Of a stretch of 64,000 bases of DNA, positions 11,201-23,998 are shown one piece after another; the first letter of the stretch is position 1; every line of letters begins with the position of its first letter. The position numbers and the translations under genes are program-made. This DNA is from Erigeron canadensis (taxonomy: Eukaryota; Streptophyta; Magnoliopsida; Asterales; Asteraceae). Below the pieces are notes generated by a model, which worked only from the letters and a program-made list of their open reading frames with translations, made no database searches and was not told the DNA's origin. The stretch covers positions 30,070,735-30,134,734 of the forward strand of contig NC_057769.1 of the NCBI RefSeq assembly GCF_010389155.1. Direction: 5' to 3'.

Positions 11201-12278
11201 CTCGAGATTATATACAACCACAATGGGTGTTTGATTGCATAAATGCACGGGTCATACTACCAACTGAAGAGTATCTGGTTGGAAAGTAGGTTTTATATTT
11301 CTTTTGATTTTGTAGATGACATGGCAACTTAGTTTATTAATAAGTTTCTAAATCTTTCAATGCCTTTTGCTGAATAGGGTGCTTCCGCCACATTTGTCTC
11401 CATTTGTTGACAACGAAGCAGAAGGTTATGTACCTGAGTATGCAGAGACCATTAAAAGGCTTCAAGCTGCTGCAAGACAAGAAATCCTTCCAATGCCAGG
11501 TGCAGAACATGATGATTCCCAGAATCTACTTGTTGAAGGCATCATTGACCGCACAAAAGCAAAAGAAGCTGCTGAGACAAAATGGAAGGTCAGTCAGCTG
11601 ATGTACAAACATGTATATGTAGTTCAGCACATGTTTGGTTAAAAGTTTGCTTACATGTCTTTTGGTTGGATGCAGATGGCTATGCATCAGACTCAATACC
11701 ATGAAGAACTAAAGAAAGAACTTGAAGGGACACAATACACACCTGTTGTTACTGAGAGCCAGAAGAACGCTGATGAAGAAGATGCGATAGAAGATGACCC
11801 TCTACAGCAGGCTGCAAAGGACGATGACATCCTTTCCACTCTTACAATGTCACACAGTAGACAGGGGCTTTATAAGGCCGTGAAGGTACGATTCCATCTA
11901 TATCAACAAACCAATCATCCAGTGGACCATTTTGAGTTGGATAATCGTGCCAGACAGTACTTTTTTGGTTCATAAAATATTTAGTCTTATTTAAGATCAC
12001 AATACAAAATTGTTATTATAATCATAATAATATTCCAAATCCCTAAATTCTTACAGCTAAGTTAATTAATTGACCCGTTTTCATCCATTCACAAAATATC
12101 AACTTTGAGTTGAAATTAGTCCAACTATATATTCATTCTTGAACGAATCTTTTGTATCAACTAACCATCTAATTATTTGCTTGTTTAGATTTCCCAAGAA
12201 AGGAAAAGGGCAAGCAACCAACTTCTTGAGTTAAGGAAGAAAAATCTTAAAAAAAGCAAGCAAACGTCTACAGACTAA
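8226..12278 (+). CDS. PES: Pescadillo homolog (ribosome biogenesis), two frame breaks
   Basis: Thirteen exons: 8226-8249, 8343-8428, 9368-9616, 9702-9826, 9965-10049, 10151-10261, 10380-10473, 10595-10821, 10940-11046, 11164-11285, 11378-11588, 11676-11885, 12189-12278. The start MPKHYRP is the family start. The Pescadillo N-domain covers exons 1-7 ([51 protein letters not shown]). An acidic linker is in exon 8. The BRCT domain is in exons 9-10 ([31 protein letters not shown]). A charged C-terminus follows. PES is the PeBoW subunit that acts in the nucleolus on 60S subunit assembly. Eleven exons keep codon phase exactly, but exon 4 and exon 9 are each one base short: at the A-run 9790-9793 and the TT at 11015-11016. 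Restoring phase would give about 580 residues, close to the family length. Either assembly errors in homopolymers or a broken gene. Confidence 0.9.
8862..9110. repeat. Two small tandem repeats in PES intron 2
   Basis: A unit containing TTTGAATTTRAA...AGTAATTAACTAG is duplicated at about 8862-8957 (period near 50), and GATGTATATTTGTTGATAG occurs at about 9016 and again at about 9059 (period 43). The 0.94 kb intron holds nothing else recognisable. Confidence 0.6.
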
Positions 12279-12640
12279 GTTGGATTCTCATCTACTCTGC
12301 CAATTGCTGCTTTTAAAAGTGGTTAATTAAAATTTTGTAGTTATTGTTCTCCTCTTGTTTGCATCTTTTCAACATTCTAATTCAAATAGTTTCCAAAGAT
12401 TGATATTCCTAATGTATCATATACTCTTATTGCAACCACATGTGGAAATCACAAGACTTGTTTAAATCTGGTACTATAGCGTGATGGAATGCTATCTAGG
12501 ACCTACACAGTAACTTGACCAATCTTAAGAGTTGGTTTATATAAAACGTTGATACCCTCAATTGTGTTTGCATCAAATGTGGCATTTGCAGTTTCAATAT
12601 ATATGAGTTTAGCATTTTTTGAAATTTAAGAAGTCACAAC

Positions 12641-12830
12641 CATGGTAGCTTAGTGGTAGGTCACACTTTCATAAAAGCAGAGTTCGAGGGTTCAAAACTT
12701 CAAATTCTGTCTCATGTCTCCGTAATCATGGTGTTACATGATTTTCGTATCTTCCTGTTGATCATAGGGTCTGTCAGTGTAAACTGAAATGGATGGATTA
12801 TCGTCTCCAGCGTTATAACTTATAATAACC
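12641..12830 (+). mobile_element. tRNA-derived SINE, a second family
   Basis: A box-A-like GGTAGCTTAGTGGTAGG at 12644-12660 is followed about 27 bp later by a degenerate box B, GAGGGTTCAAAACT, at about 12686-12699, then a body with TGTCTCCGTAATCATGG and an AT-rich tail. Spacing and sequence fit a Pol III promoter derived from a tRNA. There is no cloverleaf beyond this, so it is not a tRNA gene. Ends are approximate and no clear target duplication was seen. Confidence 0.55.
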
Positions 12831-14734
12831 AAAAAAATGTGGTACATACAGTTTAGCTAGTTTCCACAAATAATGTTTCAAACTCGAATGTCTCTGATTC
12901 TATAAAAGGGCCTCCTATTTCAACTTATCCAAAGACATTTATGTTGTTTACTCTTTTGCTTAATTGTTTTCCTTTCAAAAAATATATCTTATAACTTTTT
13001 AAGATAAATGAGATCTACGGGTTTGTCTGTTTGTTTACTTGAATGTACATAAAAATCTTGATCAGGTTCACCACTTTTTATTTTGAACTAAATGTTCATC
13101 ACTTCCTAGATAGATGAATTTATATGAACTTCCTGTTGAATGGATTCGGTATGTTTACAAGTCTACTCTGATTCTTATAAAGGATTTTTTTCAACTTAAT
13201 TGGATCATTGTTTTAGTATAATCAGTTCTTAATTGACATGGTATCGATTGAATATGGAAGAAATAAAGCAAACAAGTATTGCTCATTTGACTCGATAGAC
13301 AAAATACATAATACAATATGCAATTTGACTTGAAAGAGTAAACCCATCTTTTCACAAGATTAAGTTTTAAACATAAGATATTTATTAACTGAAAAGAGCA
13401 GGGGATGAAAAACCAATTCTGGTTTGATTCAAGACTGAATTCAGTTTGAGAAATGAATTTGGTTATGTTATTCAGACTACAATGTGAATTCCCCTTGCTT
13501 TTCAGTTTGGGATAAAAGTTGCATAAACAGTATTTATTGAACACGGTAACCAAAAATTGAATCGGTTACCCACTGACAATGCAGTCAATTAGCTTATTGT
13601 CTTCAATAAACAGTCGGCGAAACTTAAATGAAGTACAGACATAATATAACTTTGTATAGTTTGTGGGCGTAAGTGGCAACCGCTACAAGAACCCATTTTG
13701 CTAATGGGCGTTCAAATATATCTGTTGAGGAGTCGGGAGAAAGCATATTAAAGTGTGGTTTTCAGTACAATGCATTCTAGTTACCTATATAACCAGTAAC
13801 AATCAACACGGCTGATTCATAATCAGTCATGTGGTTTAGAATTCTCATGTGGTTGATCCATGGTAGAATTTTGTAAAAATCAACACGGCAAACGAATGCT
13901 ACAAATGTATAAGCTACAGTTGCGTGGACATAGTCATAGCTTTAGCCTTTAAGGGTTATATATTATACCCGAATATTGATAAAATGTATATCTAGTCCAC
14001 CATCGAAATGAAGATTAAGCATTGCTTTGCTGTTTTTAGTTTTCTTCACATCATTCAGCTTGAAAGCTAGCAACCTAAGAATATGGAAGCAAAAATCTTC
14101 ATCTGCATGTACTCAAATTCTCGGCGCAAACCAATTCTGTATCCTGCATATTTTTGCAACACATAAAAAAACTAATCATGTTAAAATATACCTATAGACA
14201 ACATTAAACTACTGTGCATTTTATAGCACTAATTTGGTAAATTTGCCTTAGTCAACTTTAGTCCTAAATGAGACATCTAAAGGAATTCAGACACTAGGAG
14301 TTAAATTTTATAGTTCAGGTATTGGTTGCTCATCATTGACAGTGAATTTTTATGATCTAGAGGAAAGAATAATGGTATGGTATGTTGTATACTAACCTGA
14401 AAAGCTGTAAATTGGAAGGCCCCTCTGGCTACAAGCCACCATTGTCATCGAACCATCATTCTGGTTTAAAGTCTTTTGCATCATCACGCCTTCATTCACA
14501 TCATAACCCTCGTTAATTAGTGAAAGACATAGTTAAGTATGCCAATAATGAAGTTAAAGTTTAAAGGCATCAAGCCTCCATTTATATATTTCAAAAAATT
14601 ATAGATTTAATGATTTATTATAGCTGAACTACTCAAAAAAGAAGTTGAAAGACAACATACCGGGTAATCAAAATCGTGAACAAGTACATTAACTTATAAT
14701 CTGGAAGAAAGAAAGAGATCAAATATATGGAGAG
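12831..14734. other. Intergenic, no gene seen
   Basis: AT-rich single-copy-looking sequence between PES and the copia element. The 120-codon open frame on the minus strand at 13191-13553 has no domain-like composition or intron context. The last part (14000-14739) would have been contiguous with 24665 before the copia insertion, so it is the original downstream flank of the NLR fragment. Confidence 0.5.
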
Positions 14735-14739
14735 AAAGG

Positions 14740-15416
14740 TGTTGGGTTATATAACTCTTATCAAATCAAATCACAAAGCACGCAACGGAAGACAAGATCT
14801 ATGTAGTTTAATTAATTAACCAAAGTATAGAATGTGTACCTTAAATTGGAGAGAATAAGTAAGAAACCTTTATGATAAGGTTTGAATTAAACCTCTCTAC
14901 GATTGCACACACAACGTTGGAATGTATGTATGCTAGTACTTGATCATGAACCGAACAACCCTTTGTTCCTAGCTCTAAATTTCGACCCAATCAAAAACCC
15001 AAAACCCTTTTTTCTTGATGATGTCGATTGAACCAAAGAGGAGAGGAGAAGAAGAGATTTTTAGGGTTTTAGAAAACCTAATGAATTGTGTGTAGAAAAC
15101 AATTAACTTAGGCCTCTATTTATAGTGTTTAGGAAACTTGATGACCAAGTTTAGGGTTTTTGAAACCCTTGGACGATCCCCCCCCCCCCCTCTAGACTAT
15201 TCTAGAGGGTTTCCTAATTCCAACTCTTCTTCGTTAAGTCCGTTAGTTAAGTACCGTTAACTTTTAACGGACCTCCGTTAGTTTTTCGTGATCAAATTAA
15301 TCAATAAATTACATTTAATATATTAATTAATTTATAGTTATATTCACGTTGAGGTGTGACCCCGTAGGCTTAAATACTTTCCGAATACGTTCATTTTACG
15401 TGATCATATACTAACA
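14740..15416 (-). repeat. 3' LTR of the copia element
   Basis: 677 bp. A TATA box (CTATAAATAG on the minus strand) lies at 15116-15125 and a run of 13 C at about 15178-15190. Confidence 0.93.
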
Positions 15417-16257
15417 ACTCCCACTTGAGCTCGTAACGAATGAAGGTAATAACATTGGTTAGCGTCTAGCAACACTCCAATGCTCCCGAAAACATTTAAG
15501 TATAGTTTTAAACGGTTAAGGCATTTATTATCCCTTTGTTCCGATACCTTTGTTAAATATGAATATGGATCAAGGTCATTTCATAATTTAACGATTATGT
15601 TTCTCATTCAATAACTAATTAATGATTACCAAATATAATCGAGAACAATCTGGATTTATTTGGGCACGGCCATGCAAACATCTTAATTAGTCAAATGAGG
15701 GCGCCAATGGTATCATGCTTCAACTTTTAAATTGAAGGAACAAATCCTATATTGACTACACGTATCATTCATCATACTTCACGACACTTTCTGAAAATAG
15801 CCCTTTATGTACCCCCTTATTCAGGTGAGTTAGAACTACATCTAGTAAGTGTGATTCATACATGCTGACCTACATGTATCTCAAGTTAAAGGATCAATAA
15901 AAGTAACCATTTACGAATTTCACTTAATGACGACAATCCATAAAGTGATAATTCATTAGTGGAGTAGTCCGATATGCATCCGCTATGGATATCATGTGAG
16001 TTTATATTCCAAGAATATAACCAATCACTCATATTTGTCTTAGTTTAATTATATTCCTATATAATTAATCGACAATGGACAATTTAGAATATTTAATAAT
16101 ATATATAAAAAATATTAAATAAAATATTCAAGGATTAAACATGCAAATATAGAACATAATTTAATATTGAATGAAATCAAACATATCAAGTACTTTATTT
16201 CATTATAGAAAATATAAATTATTTAACATCCCTTATCCAAATACTGAAACAACAGAT

Positions 16258-17830
16258 TTACATGAAATAACTAGCTAATTTAAGTCCTATGCCCTCGGCA
16301 TGCCTTTCAAGCTTGGGCCTAGACAAAGCTTTTGTGAAAGGATCAACTAAGTTAAAATCTGTGTGAACTTTGAGTAATTTGATTTCCCCTAGTTCGATCT
16401 GCTCACGAACATAGTGATATCGTCTAGCATAATGTCTGGCACCTTTTTGAACTCCGGGTTCGTTGGCAATGATTAATGCACCGGTATTATCACAGTACAA
16501 ATCAGTGGGTAAGTCATTTGAGAGGATCACATTTAGCCCGCTAATGAACTTCCTTATCCAGACTGCTTCCATTGCGGCTTCTGAGGCGGCAATGTACTCA
16601 GACTCTGTTGTAGACACGTCAACTGTGGTTTTTAGCTCATAGCATTCCGCCGTGCCTTCATTTAAATAATGAAGACGTATCCCGACTGATATTTTGAATC
16701 ATATTTATCAGTCTGAAATCCAACATCACAAATTCTTTTACCATTTGAATTTTTGATCGGGATTTCAACCATACACCAAGAATAATTCTTTAGTAGCACA
16801 CATGTACTTAAGAATATTCTTTACAGCAATTCAATGATCCTATCCAGGATTTTGCTGATAGTGGCTAACTATATTTTGCACGAACGCAATATCAGGTCTA
16901 GTGCATCTTATCGTATACATAATAGATTCCACAGCCGAAGCATAAGGGATTTTTCGCATACGCTCCACCTCATTAGGTGTAGAAGCACTATTCTTGCTAG
17001 ATAAGTTAAGTCCTTGCATGAGTGTAAACCCACACTTAGAATGCTTCAAGATTCTTATCAATATAAGCACTTTGACTTAATCTAAACAACCGCTTTGATC
17101 TATCTCGGTAGATCTTGATTCCAAGAATAAATGCCGCTTCTCCTAAATCTTTCATGGCAAAACACTTTCCAAGATGGGATTTAACATCTTGCAACATTGG
17201 AATGTGTTTTCTTATGATCAATATGTCATTGACATATAAGACAAGGAAAGTAACATTACTCCCACTAGCTTTGCGATATACACATGGCTCATCGGGATTT
17301 TGAACAAAACCAAACTTTTTGATTTCTTCATCAAACCGTTTATTCCAACTTCTTGATGCTTGCTTTAGTCCATAAATGGACCTTTGAAGCTTGCATACTT
17401 TGTTGGGATGTTTTGGATCAATAAAACCTTCCGGATGATCCATATAGACTTCTTTATCCAAGTAACCATTTAAGAAGGCAGTCTTAACATCCACTTGCCA
17501 TATCTCAAAGTCATAGTACGCTGCTATGGCTAAGAGAATCCTAATAGTTCTAATGTCCGCAACTGGAGAAAAGGTTTCATCATAATCAACACCGAAACGT
17601 TGAGTATAACCTTTCGCCACGAGACGAGCTTTATAGGTGTGTACATTTCCATCCATGCCCGTCTTCTTCTTGAAGATCCACTTACACCCAACAGTTTGAG
17701 CATTTTGTGGAAGATCAACCAAGCTCCAGACTTGATTGTCTTTCATGGATTTCATTTCCACCTTCGTAGCTTCAAGCCATTTGTCAGATTTCCGGATCTG
17801 ATAATGCAGCTTTGAAATTCGGAGGCTCAT
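16258..17830 (-). pseudogene. Copia reverse transcriptase and RNase H, degenerate
   Basis: The RT (RVT_2 type) is readable from 17830 down to 17036, with VGCKWIFKKK, YKARLVAKGYTQ, IWQVDVKTAFLNGYL and SIYGLKQASRSWNKRF. The catalytic motif reads YVND instead of the usual YVDD, replacing the second-last metal-binding Asp. The frame then breaks near 17040-17070 and continues to 16840 (TRPDIAFV...), with another gap before the RNase H part at 16617-16258 (TTESEYIAASEA, DNTGALIIANEP, ALSRPKLERHAEGIGL). It cannot give a working polymerase. Confidence 0.9.
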
Positions 17831-17943
17831 CGAGATCTCCTAAAACGTCTTCTTCTACCATCAGACATAATCTGTTAGTAGGACGTCTTGTCCTTTCGGA
17901 CCTACGAAGTGGAATCGCTTCATTATCATCGACTTGAGGTTCA

Positions 17944-18893
17944 TCACTTTGAACATCCCCCCCCCCCCCCAAGTTGATGATTGCTAGTATCTTCAGAAGG
18001 TGACACATCTTCCTCTTGAATCTCATCAAGTTCTACAACCCTCCCACTGTTCTCTTGAACTAACTTCTTTTCAAAGAACTCAGCATATCGAGCAACACGA
18101 ACAATGATTTTGGCGGGATCATAGAAGTCGTAACCCATCGTTTCCTTAGGGTATCCGACAAAGATGCACTTAGTAGTTCTGGGTTCAAGTTTGTCAGGCG
18201 TATCGCGCTTCACAAGTGCCTCACATCCCCAGACTCTTAAGTAAGACAAATAAGGGACATCACCATGCCATAATTCGTACGGTGTCTTGTCAACCTTCTT
18301 GGTTGGAACCATATTGAGAATGCGTACAGCAGTCTCTAGAGCATAATCCCAAAACGAAAATGGGAGAGTTGTACGGGTCATCATTGATCTTACCATGTTT
18401 ACCAAGGTTCGATTTCTCCTTTCAGAAACTCCATTATGCTGAGGAGTATATGGAGGAGTAAGCTGTTGGACAATTCCACATGCTTTTAGATAATCCTTAA
18501 ACTCTTGGCTTAAGTATTCACCACCTCGATCCGAACGAAGAATCTTAATGGTTTTACCGAGTTGATTTTCTACTTCATTTTTAAACTCTTTGAATGTTTC
18601 AAAGACTTCATGTTTATGTTTAAGCAAGTAAACATAACCATAACGACTGAAATCATCCGTAGAATAATGAAGTAGCTAGCATTTTTCCTTGACACATGCC
18701 TAAATGGGCCACATACATCCGAATGTATTAGTCCAATTAGTTCCTTAGCCCTCTCGGTTTTATGCGGAAAAGGTATTCTTGTTATATTGCCGAAAATACA
18801 AGATATGCATTTGTCAAATGATTCATCATTTGATTGTAAGATCCCTTCATGTTTAATGCTTTTCTTGCTAACGACAATTCCAAAGACACGCAT
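17944..18893 (-). pseudogene. Copia gag-pre-integrase and integrase core, frameshifted
   Basis: From high to low coordinate: a gag-pre-integrase segment (CISCIFGNITRIPFPHKTE, then LIGLIHSDVCGPF) in one frame down to about 18650, a frame break, then the integrase core (RSDRGGEYLSQEF, PPYTPQHNGVSERRNRT, ILNMVPTKKVDKTPYELW). At least the later Asp and the Glu of the D-D-E triad are visible. A C-tract at 17958-17970 near the integrase-RT junction encodes a run of Gly and shifts the frame into the RT part at 18029-17784. Confidence 0.9.
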
Positions 18894-18928
18894 TTATCAA
18901 ATGATTCATCATTTGATTGTAAGATTTC
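18808..18928. repeat. Internal duplication in the copia pol region
   Basis: The phrase TCAAATGATTCATCATTTGA followed by TTGTAAGAT occurs at about 18815 and again at about 18897, separated by about 84 bases. This local duplication contributes to the frame damage. Confidence 0.75.
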
Positions 18929-19079
18929 TTCACATTGAAGTCTTTAAATGCGTTTCTTGACAAAAAGATGACAGTGTCAAAGATAGATAGAGTCCAAGTT
19001 AACTTGAATCTTTTGCTATTGAATTATCATTTGAATCTCATCAACACTTATAATTCAGTTAAGAAGATACTCGAAGAAC

Positions 19080-20398
19080 TGGTTAAACCAACTTGCTTCT
19101 TCTTCTTGTTCAACTCAGCTAGATACTTAGGACAATTCCTCTTCCAGTGTCTCACTATAGCATAGTGATGACAAGCCTGGTCTTTAGCCGTATGCTCCTT
19201 TTTCCAAAGGGTCTTTTAAGGTTTTGAGACTAAACACTTTGTTTTCTCTTACCTAAGTTCTTGCCTTTAGCTTTACGGTTGTTTTGCTTTCTAAACCATT
19301 CCCCCCTTGATCATAAGAACTTGGGGTATCTCAGATTTCTTGAAAGGTTTTCTCCATACTCAATCAACTTAATATGAAGTCCAACTATGCTATGCATATA
19401 TGCAATTATCTCTTATGCCAATAAGAATCGGCAAAAGATACACATAGTTTAAACCTTTCCATAATGCTCAAAGTGACTCTTCATCTTGAGTACATGAGCA
19501 CTTACCGGTTTCCCATACTCGTGTTCAAGTTACGGAGTGACTCAATTAGCTAAAGTAATTAAACTCCAACTTGTTTTCCATACATAGACTTGAGTTATTT
19601 GATCATATCACACGGATTTTGCAATCCGAATTGCTTTTTAAAGCTCAGGAGACATGCTTCTAGCATCAAATAAGCAACCTCAATATTTCTATTGTACCGA
19701 GTATTTTATGCTTCCAACTACAAAGCAGTGGCATTCGCATCAGGAATAGCGGTATCTGAGTTTCAAATGACATCGGTTTTCTTTTCAACTCTTAGAACAA
19801 TTCTCTATTGACAAAATAGTCATTGAAATTGGTTTCAGAAAGTTTTCTCTTTCTAGCATTGACCTGAAAGCCGATTGGTGTATGTTTTGTGAAGGATTTG
19901 TTGCCTTTTACAAAACAGATTCAAGTCCAATTATCGGTATTTTCGATAATAAATCCTTAAGAAATTAATTACCCAATGCTTACAAAATAAACAATTAATT
20001 TCATTAAGGCTAGGATCCAATTGACATACAACCATTTCATCAGTTGATCTGCTAGAAATGATTGCACTCAAAAGGTAAGTGACGAGCAATAATTGCATTA
20101 CAAGTGCAATTCCTAGAAAGTATGGGACCTACGTAAGACACTCGATTCATCAAGTGATCTTTTGTAGTCATGTTTTGTCTCATCTTTTTCCACGGGTCAA
20201 GGTCTCACCGCTTAACTCGCTTTAAGTCGTCCAACTAAGAACGCGCAAAATTGACCACCACTGTGTACCAGTGAATGGGTTTCGCCATGCAATCGCCATT
20301 TCACCACTGTACACTAGTGAGTTAAACAACGACCCCATGTGTCCTTGACAAATTGGATGGCAAATGACTTAAGTTTATTGGGTCATTCAATTTGATAT
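19080..20398 (-). pseudogene. Copia gag region, degenerate, with damaged zinc knuckle
   Basis: On the minus strand near 19095-19175 the frame reads CHHYAIVRHWKRNCPKYLAE. This aligns with the CCHC zinc knuckle of copia gag (usual pattern C-x2-C-x4-H-x4-C), but the second Cys is Tyr. The remaining sequence up to the nested LTR is gag remnant with many stops; the rest of gag and the leader continue at 22785-23998. Confidence 0.7.
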
Positions 20399-21140
20399 TG
20401 TAACATTCGTAATTTTTGACTCATTTGACTTGTCGAGTTTTAACGTAACGTTGAGTTTGTTTAAGTGCACGGTTTTGTTTTAGCATTTAAATGGTTAACG
20501 TTTAGCTATTAGTCGAAGTTAGCGGAGCGGGAGCCACTTATGGACCTCTCTAGGCCGGCCCCCAAACCCCCCTCCTCTTTTCCCTTTCCCTTTCATTTCT
20601 TTCAATCTCCTTCTTTATCTTTTCTCTCCAAAAGCAAACACCAAGACACCTTCTTCTCCTTTATAAATTCTTGGATTATCGATTGTTGTTTGGGCTAGAT
20701 TAGTAGTAAGTCTTTCATCATCAACAACAACTAAACATCATATAAATGGATCAAACCTCCAAGTGCAAGAAATCTCCATTTTTAGGTCAAATTCGGATTC
20801 AAAGGCTTTTGGAAGATTTGGTAAGTCAAACTCAACCTTTAATCGTCATTTCATATTCATAAACTTGTTACTAGTTGTAACTAAGGGTTTTTGGGTCACA
20901 AATTGAGAAAAAGGTCGAATTAGGGTTTGTAATGGGTCAAAGCGAATTTGAAGTTTGATTTGATGTTTAGATACGAAATCTTGGAATGGGTTGTGTTCAT
21001 TTAAGTTTGTTTATGTCCAAATGTGTGGATTCAAGCTTGAAATCGGGTCCTAGATCCTCCTTGGTCGACTATGAGGTCAAAATGGGTGTTTTTGGGTCGT
21101 TTATGGTGATGAGCTGCTGCTGTTGGGTGCAGATTCTTCT

Positions 21141-21186
21141 CACTGCGGCGCAGTGGGAAGGGTCAGACCCCACTGCGGCGCAGTGG
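21141..21186. repeat. Paired GC-rich near-palindromes in the solo LTR
   Basis: CACTGCGGCGCAGTGG occurs at 21141-21156 and 21171-21186, each almost self-complementary, with GGGTCAGACCC between them. This is an island of high GC in AT-rich sequence and can fold into stem-loops. Confidence 0.85.
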
Positions 21187-22080
21187 CATTTTTCTAGTCA
21201 CATGTCAATTTCAAACGCTTATAACTTTTGATCCGTAAGTCCGTTTTAGGCGTATGACCTATCGTTGGAATCGTGAGAGAGTCTACTTTATCATGGTATA
21301 ATCCTTATATCTTGAATCCACTGCCATTTTCAAAAATGATGTGATAAAGTGTCCTTGTTCATATTCGGTTGAACCAATAAGACACTTTAGGGTTGTGACG
21401 TAACTGAGTTAAGTCCCAATTGTCCTCTAAGGTTGATTTTCTCTTCTAGAACCTATATAGGGTTTGACACGTGATTTGTAACGTATATGTTTATAGGTGG
21501 TGCACGCTAAGCGATTGTTGGACGTTATAACTCGATTATAACTTGTACTTAGCTTGCATATCCAATCAAGGTGAGTTTCGTAAACCCTCCCTACTCAATT
21601 GAGATTCGGGTTGAAAAGTGTACGTGCTTGTTATTGTTGTTTAATCGATTGATTGATTTTTTGATTAACGTATCGACTTGTTGCTCGGTTAATTATGCTT
21701 CCATTTATGAATACTTGTTGTGGTTTGCGTAGTTGTACATACATGGAAGACGGTTATACTTTCAATGAATAGGAGATGTGGTGGGAAGGCTGCGGGTGAC
21801 CCTATATATAAGCATCAATGATTCCTTGAAATTAGAATCGTAAGAAGTGTATGTGCATTGTGTTGTTGATTGATGGAAAACGTTTTGATAAGGATCGGGA
21901 CATAGGATCTCGCATGATAACATTTTCCCCCTTAACGTATTATAGATTTGTGATTGCGATAACGATTAAGTCCATGTTGATGGCATAGCGATAAGCCCAC
22001 GATTTGTGGCATAACTTTGTTGTTAACGATATTGTTTAACATATATATTGAATATGAATGCTTAGTTGTAACGTAACGTT

Positions 22081-22315
22081 GATATTACACATTTGAAATA
22101 TATGTAAGTCGTGCCGTGATATTACGCATTTGAAATATATGTAAGTCGTGCCTGGAACGTATTTTACGTATTTGAAATATATGTAAGTCGTGCCTGGAAC
22201 GTAGTTTACGCATTTGAAATATAAGTAAGTCGTGCCTGAAACGTATTATACGCATTGTTTATCATGTAAGTCGTGCCAGTTTATCGCGCATTATTTATTA
22301 TGTAAGTCGTGCCAT
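22081..22315 (+). repeat. Tandem array in the solo LTR
   Basis: Six copies of a unit of about 38-46 bp containing ATTTGAAATATATGTAAG and TCGTGCC, progressively degenerate toward the 3' side. Confidence 0.9.
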
Positions 22316-23754
22316 TATAACTATTATTGAACGTAAACGTTGACTTGTATTGATTTGTGATAACGTGAAACCTTTTAGGGTTTCCTTGGAACTTGATTAA
22401 GTATTCTAATCCTCGTATATCGTTAACCGTTGTTATCCTGACACACTTATTTCCTGTTACTTGTCCCTACGAATCACCAACTTTATATTGACCCATTTTA
22501 GTACACTTTTCAGGTGAACAGGTTAGCTTAAAATTGTATTGGATGATTGATTGCTTGATTATGCTAGAATTGGATATGGACTTGGACTTCTTGGATCCGT
22601 GATTCATTATTCCCGATTTGGGGTTTATGCTTAGATGTGACCCAGTTACTTGCACTACTGAATGGTTCGTATGGATTTACTTGATCCTTTTATGCATTTA
22701 GTTTTACTCTACATAATTTCCATGTCGTGTTGTGCTTTTGTTGTGATACCCCATGATTCCGCCTTGTTGGGGTGTTACAGATATGTGATCAAAAAGTTAT
22801 GTTTCGAAGATTCATGCATATCTTCTAAACATAATATTTAATAAAATCATTTGTATAGTCTTAACAACACAAGAGATCTCGGTAGCTCCATTTGAACGCA
22901 CAAAGAAGCGCAAGGGCAAATGTTTGCGATGAACGCAATTAAAAACCCGCCCTTTTAGAAGGCTAGCGCACTCCGACTTATACCTCTCTTAGAGTTTGTT
23001 CAAATGGGTGAGCCGGTGTATCTCAAGGTTGTAAGATTCCAATTTTATTAAAAAATCTTTATTTCGATATTGCTTAGTCAAGTTTATATTTTCTCAAAAA
23101 CAATTTTACATCACAATTTATATCACAATAAATATGCAAAATTATAAACTATAACTATTAAGCATGGAACGACTTATGGTAGGCCACCTAAACATGTCAC
23201 TATGGTTTATTTATGTCTAAATCGGCTCCCCCTTCAAAGAAGAGGACCACATACATCAAGTTGTCTTGATTGCGTAAGCCTTAAACATATACAAAACAAA
23301 CAATTATCACATAAGCACATTGCTCACTGGAAATTCCAGTAGCTTCACAACCTGTTTAGACCTATTTCTGGTCCGATTCAGATTTCGACCAGAACTATAA
23401 AGTTTTAGCCCTATGTGTTGAGTATCTACAGTTCAAAGCACGACCTCTAACTCATTACGGATTATAAGATATGAATTTTTTAGTAATCTGTCACAAAACA
23501 GAAAATTTATACGAAAAATTCACATTGTCACACAATTAATTATCCAATTATCTAGCATAATTAACCCTAATGATCAAGATTTCATATCAATATATCTAAG
23601 TAAGAATCATGAATGATTTGCATGAAAAATTCATGATTTTTACTTCTTTTTAACCATTAAAAATAAAGGTACAACATATAATCACATGCAATCTATCACA
23701 TAAACATGCAATTAATCAAAACTTGGATTAGGAACCCTAAAAAAAAAATTTTTT

Positions 23755-23779
23755 TTTTTATTTTCTGGAATTTCGAAAC

Positions 23780-23822
<43 letters not shown>

Positions 23823-23910
23823 CTTTTTCTAATTTAAATAATATAATTAAATTACAAAATCAATTTAACAATATATATATATATATTATATATATATATA
23901 TATATATTCG
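23755..23910. repeat. TA microsatellites in the copia leader
   Basis: Runs of TA at about 23785-23818 and 23871-23908, preceded by an A/T homopolymer pair at 23737-23760. They lie between the 5' LTR and gag. Confidence 0.85.
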
Positions 23911-23998
23911 AAAATTATAAAAACAAGAACCCTAACCCCCCTTCAAGTTTTGATTTATTGGTAATCAAAAAACATACATAGTAGGCTCGTGATACCAC

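Larger units (their letters stand above)
20399..22779. mobile_element. Solo LTR (2381 bp) nested in the copia element
   Basis: The block starts TGTAACATTCG and ends TGTTACA and is bounded by a perfect 5-bp duplication GATAT (20394-20398 and 22780-22784). It contains no coding sequence, a CT-rich block and TATA-like TATAAATTC near 20660, and a 3' half with tandem repeats. This is what unequal recombination between two LTRs leaves behind. TGTAACA starts and lengths above 2 kb are common in Ty3/gypsy chromoviruses of the Tekay/Del type, so that is the likely source (inference). Confidence 0.88.

Noticed and set aside
12644..12700. Possible tRNA gene
   Set aside because: Box B is degenerate and stems do not pair; better explained as a SINE head.
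13191..13553. 120-codon frame on the minus strand
   Set aside because: Phe/Cys/Leu-rich translation of AT-rich DNA with no motif, promoter or neighbour supporting it.
20986..21231. 81-codon frame inside the nested LTR
   Set aside because: Lies in a solo LTR and includes the near-palindromes; no protein signature.
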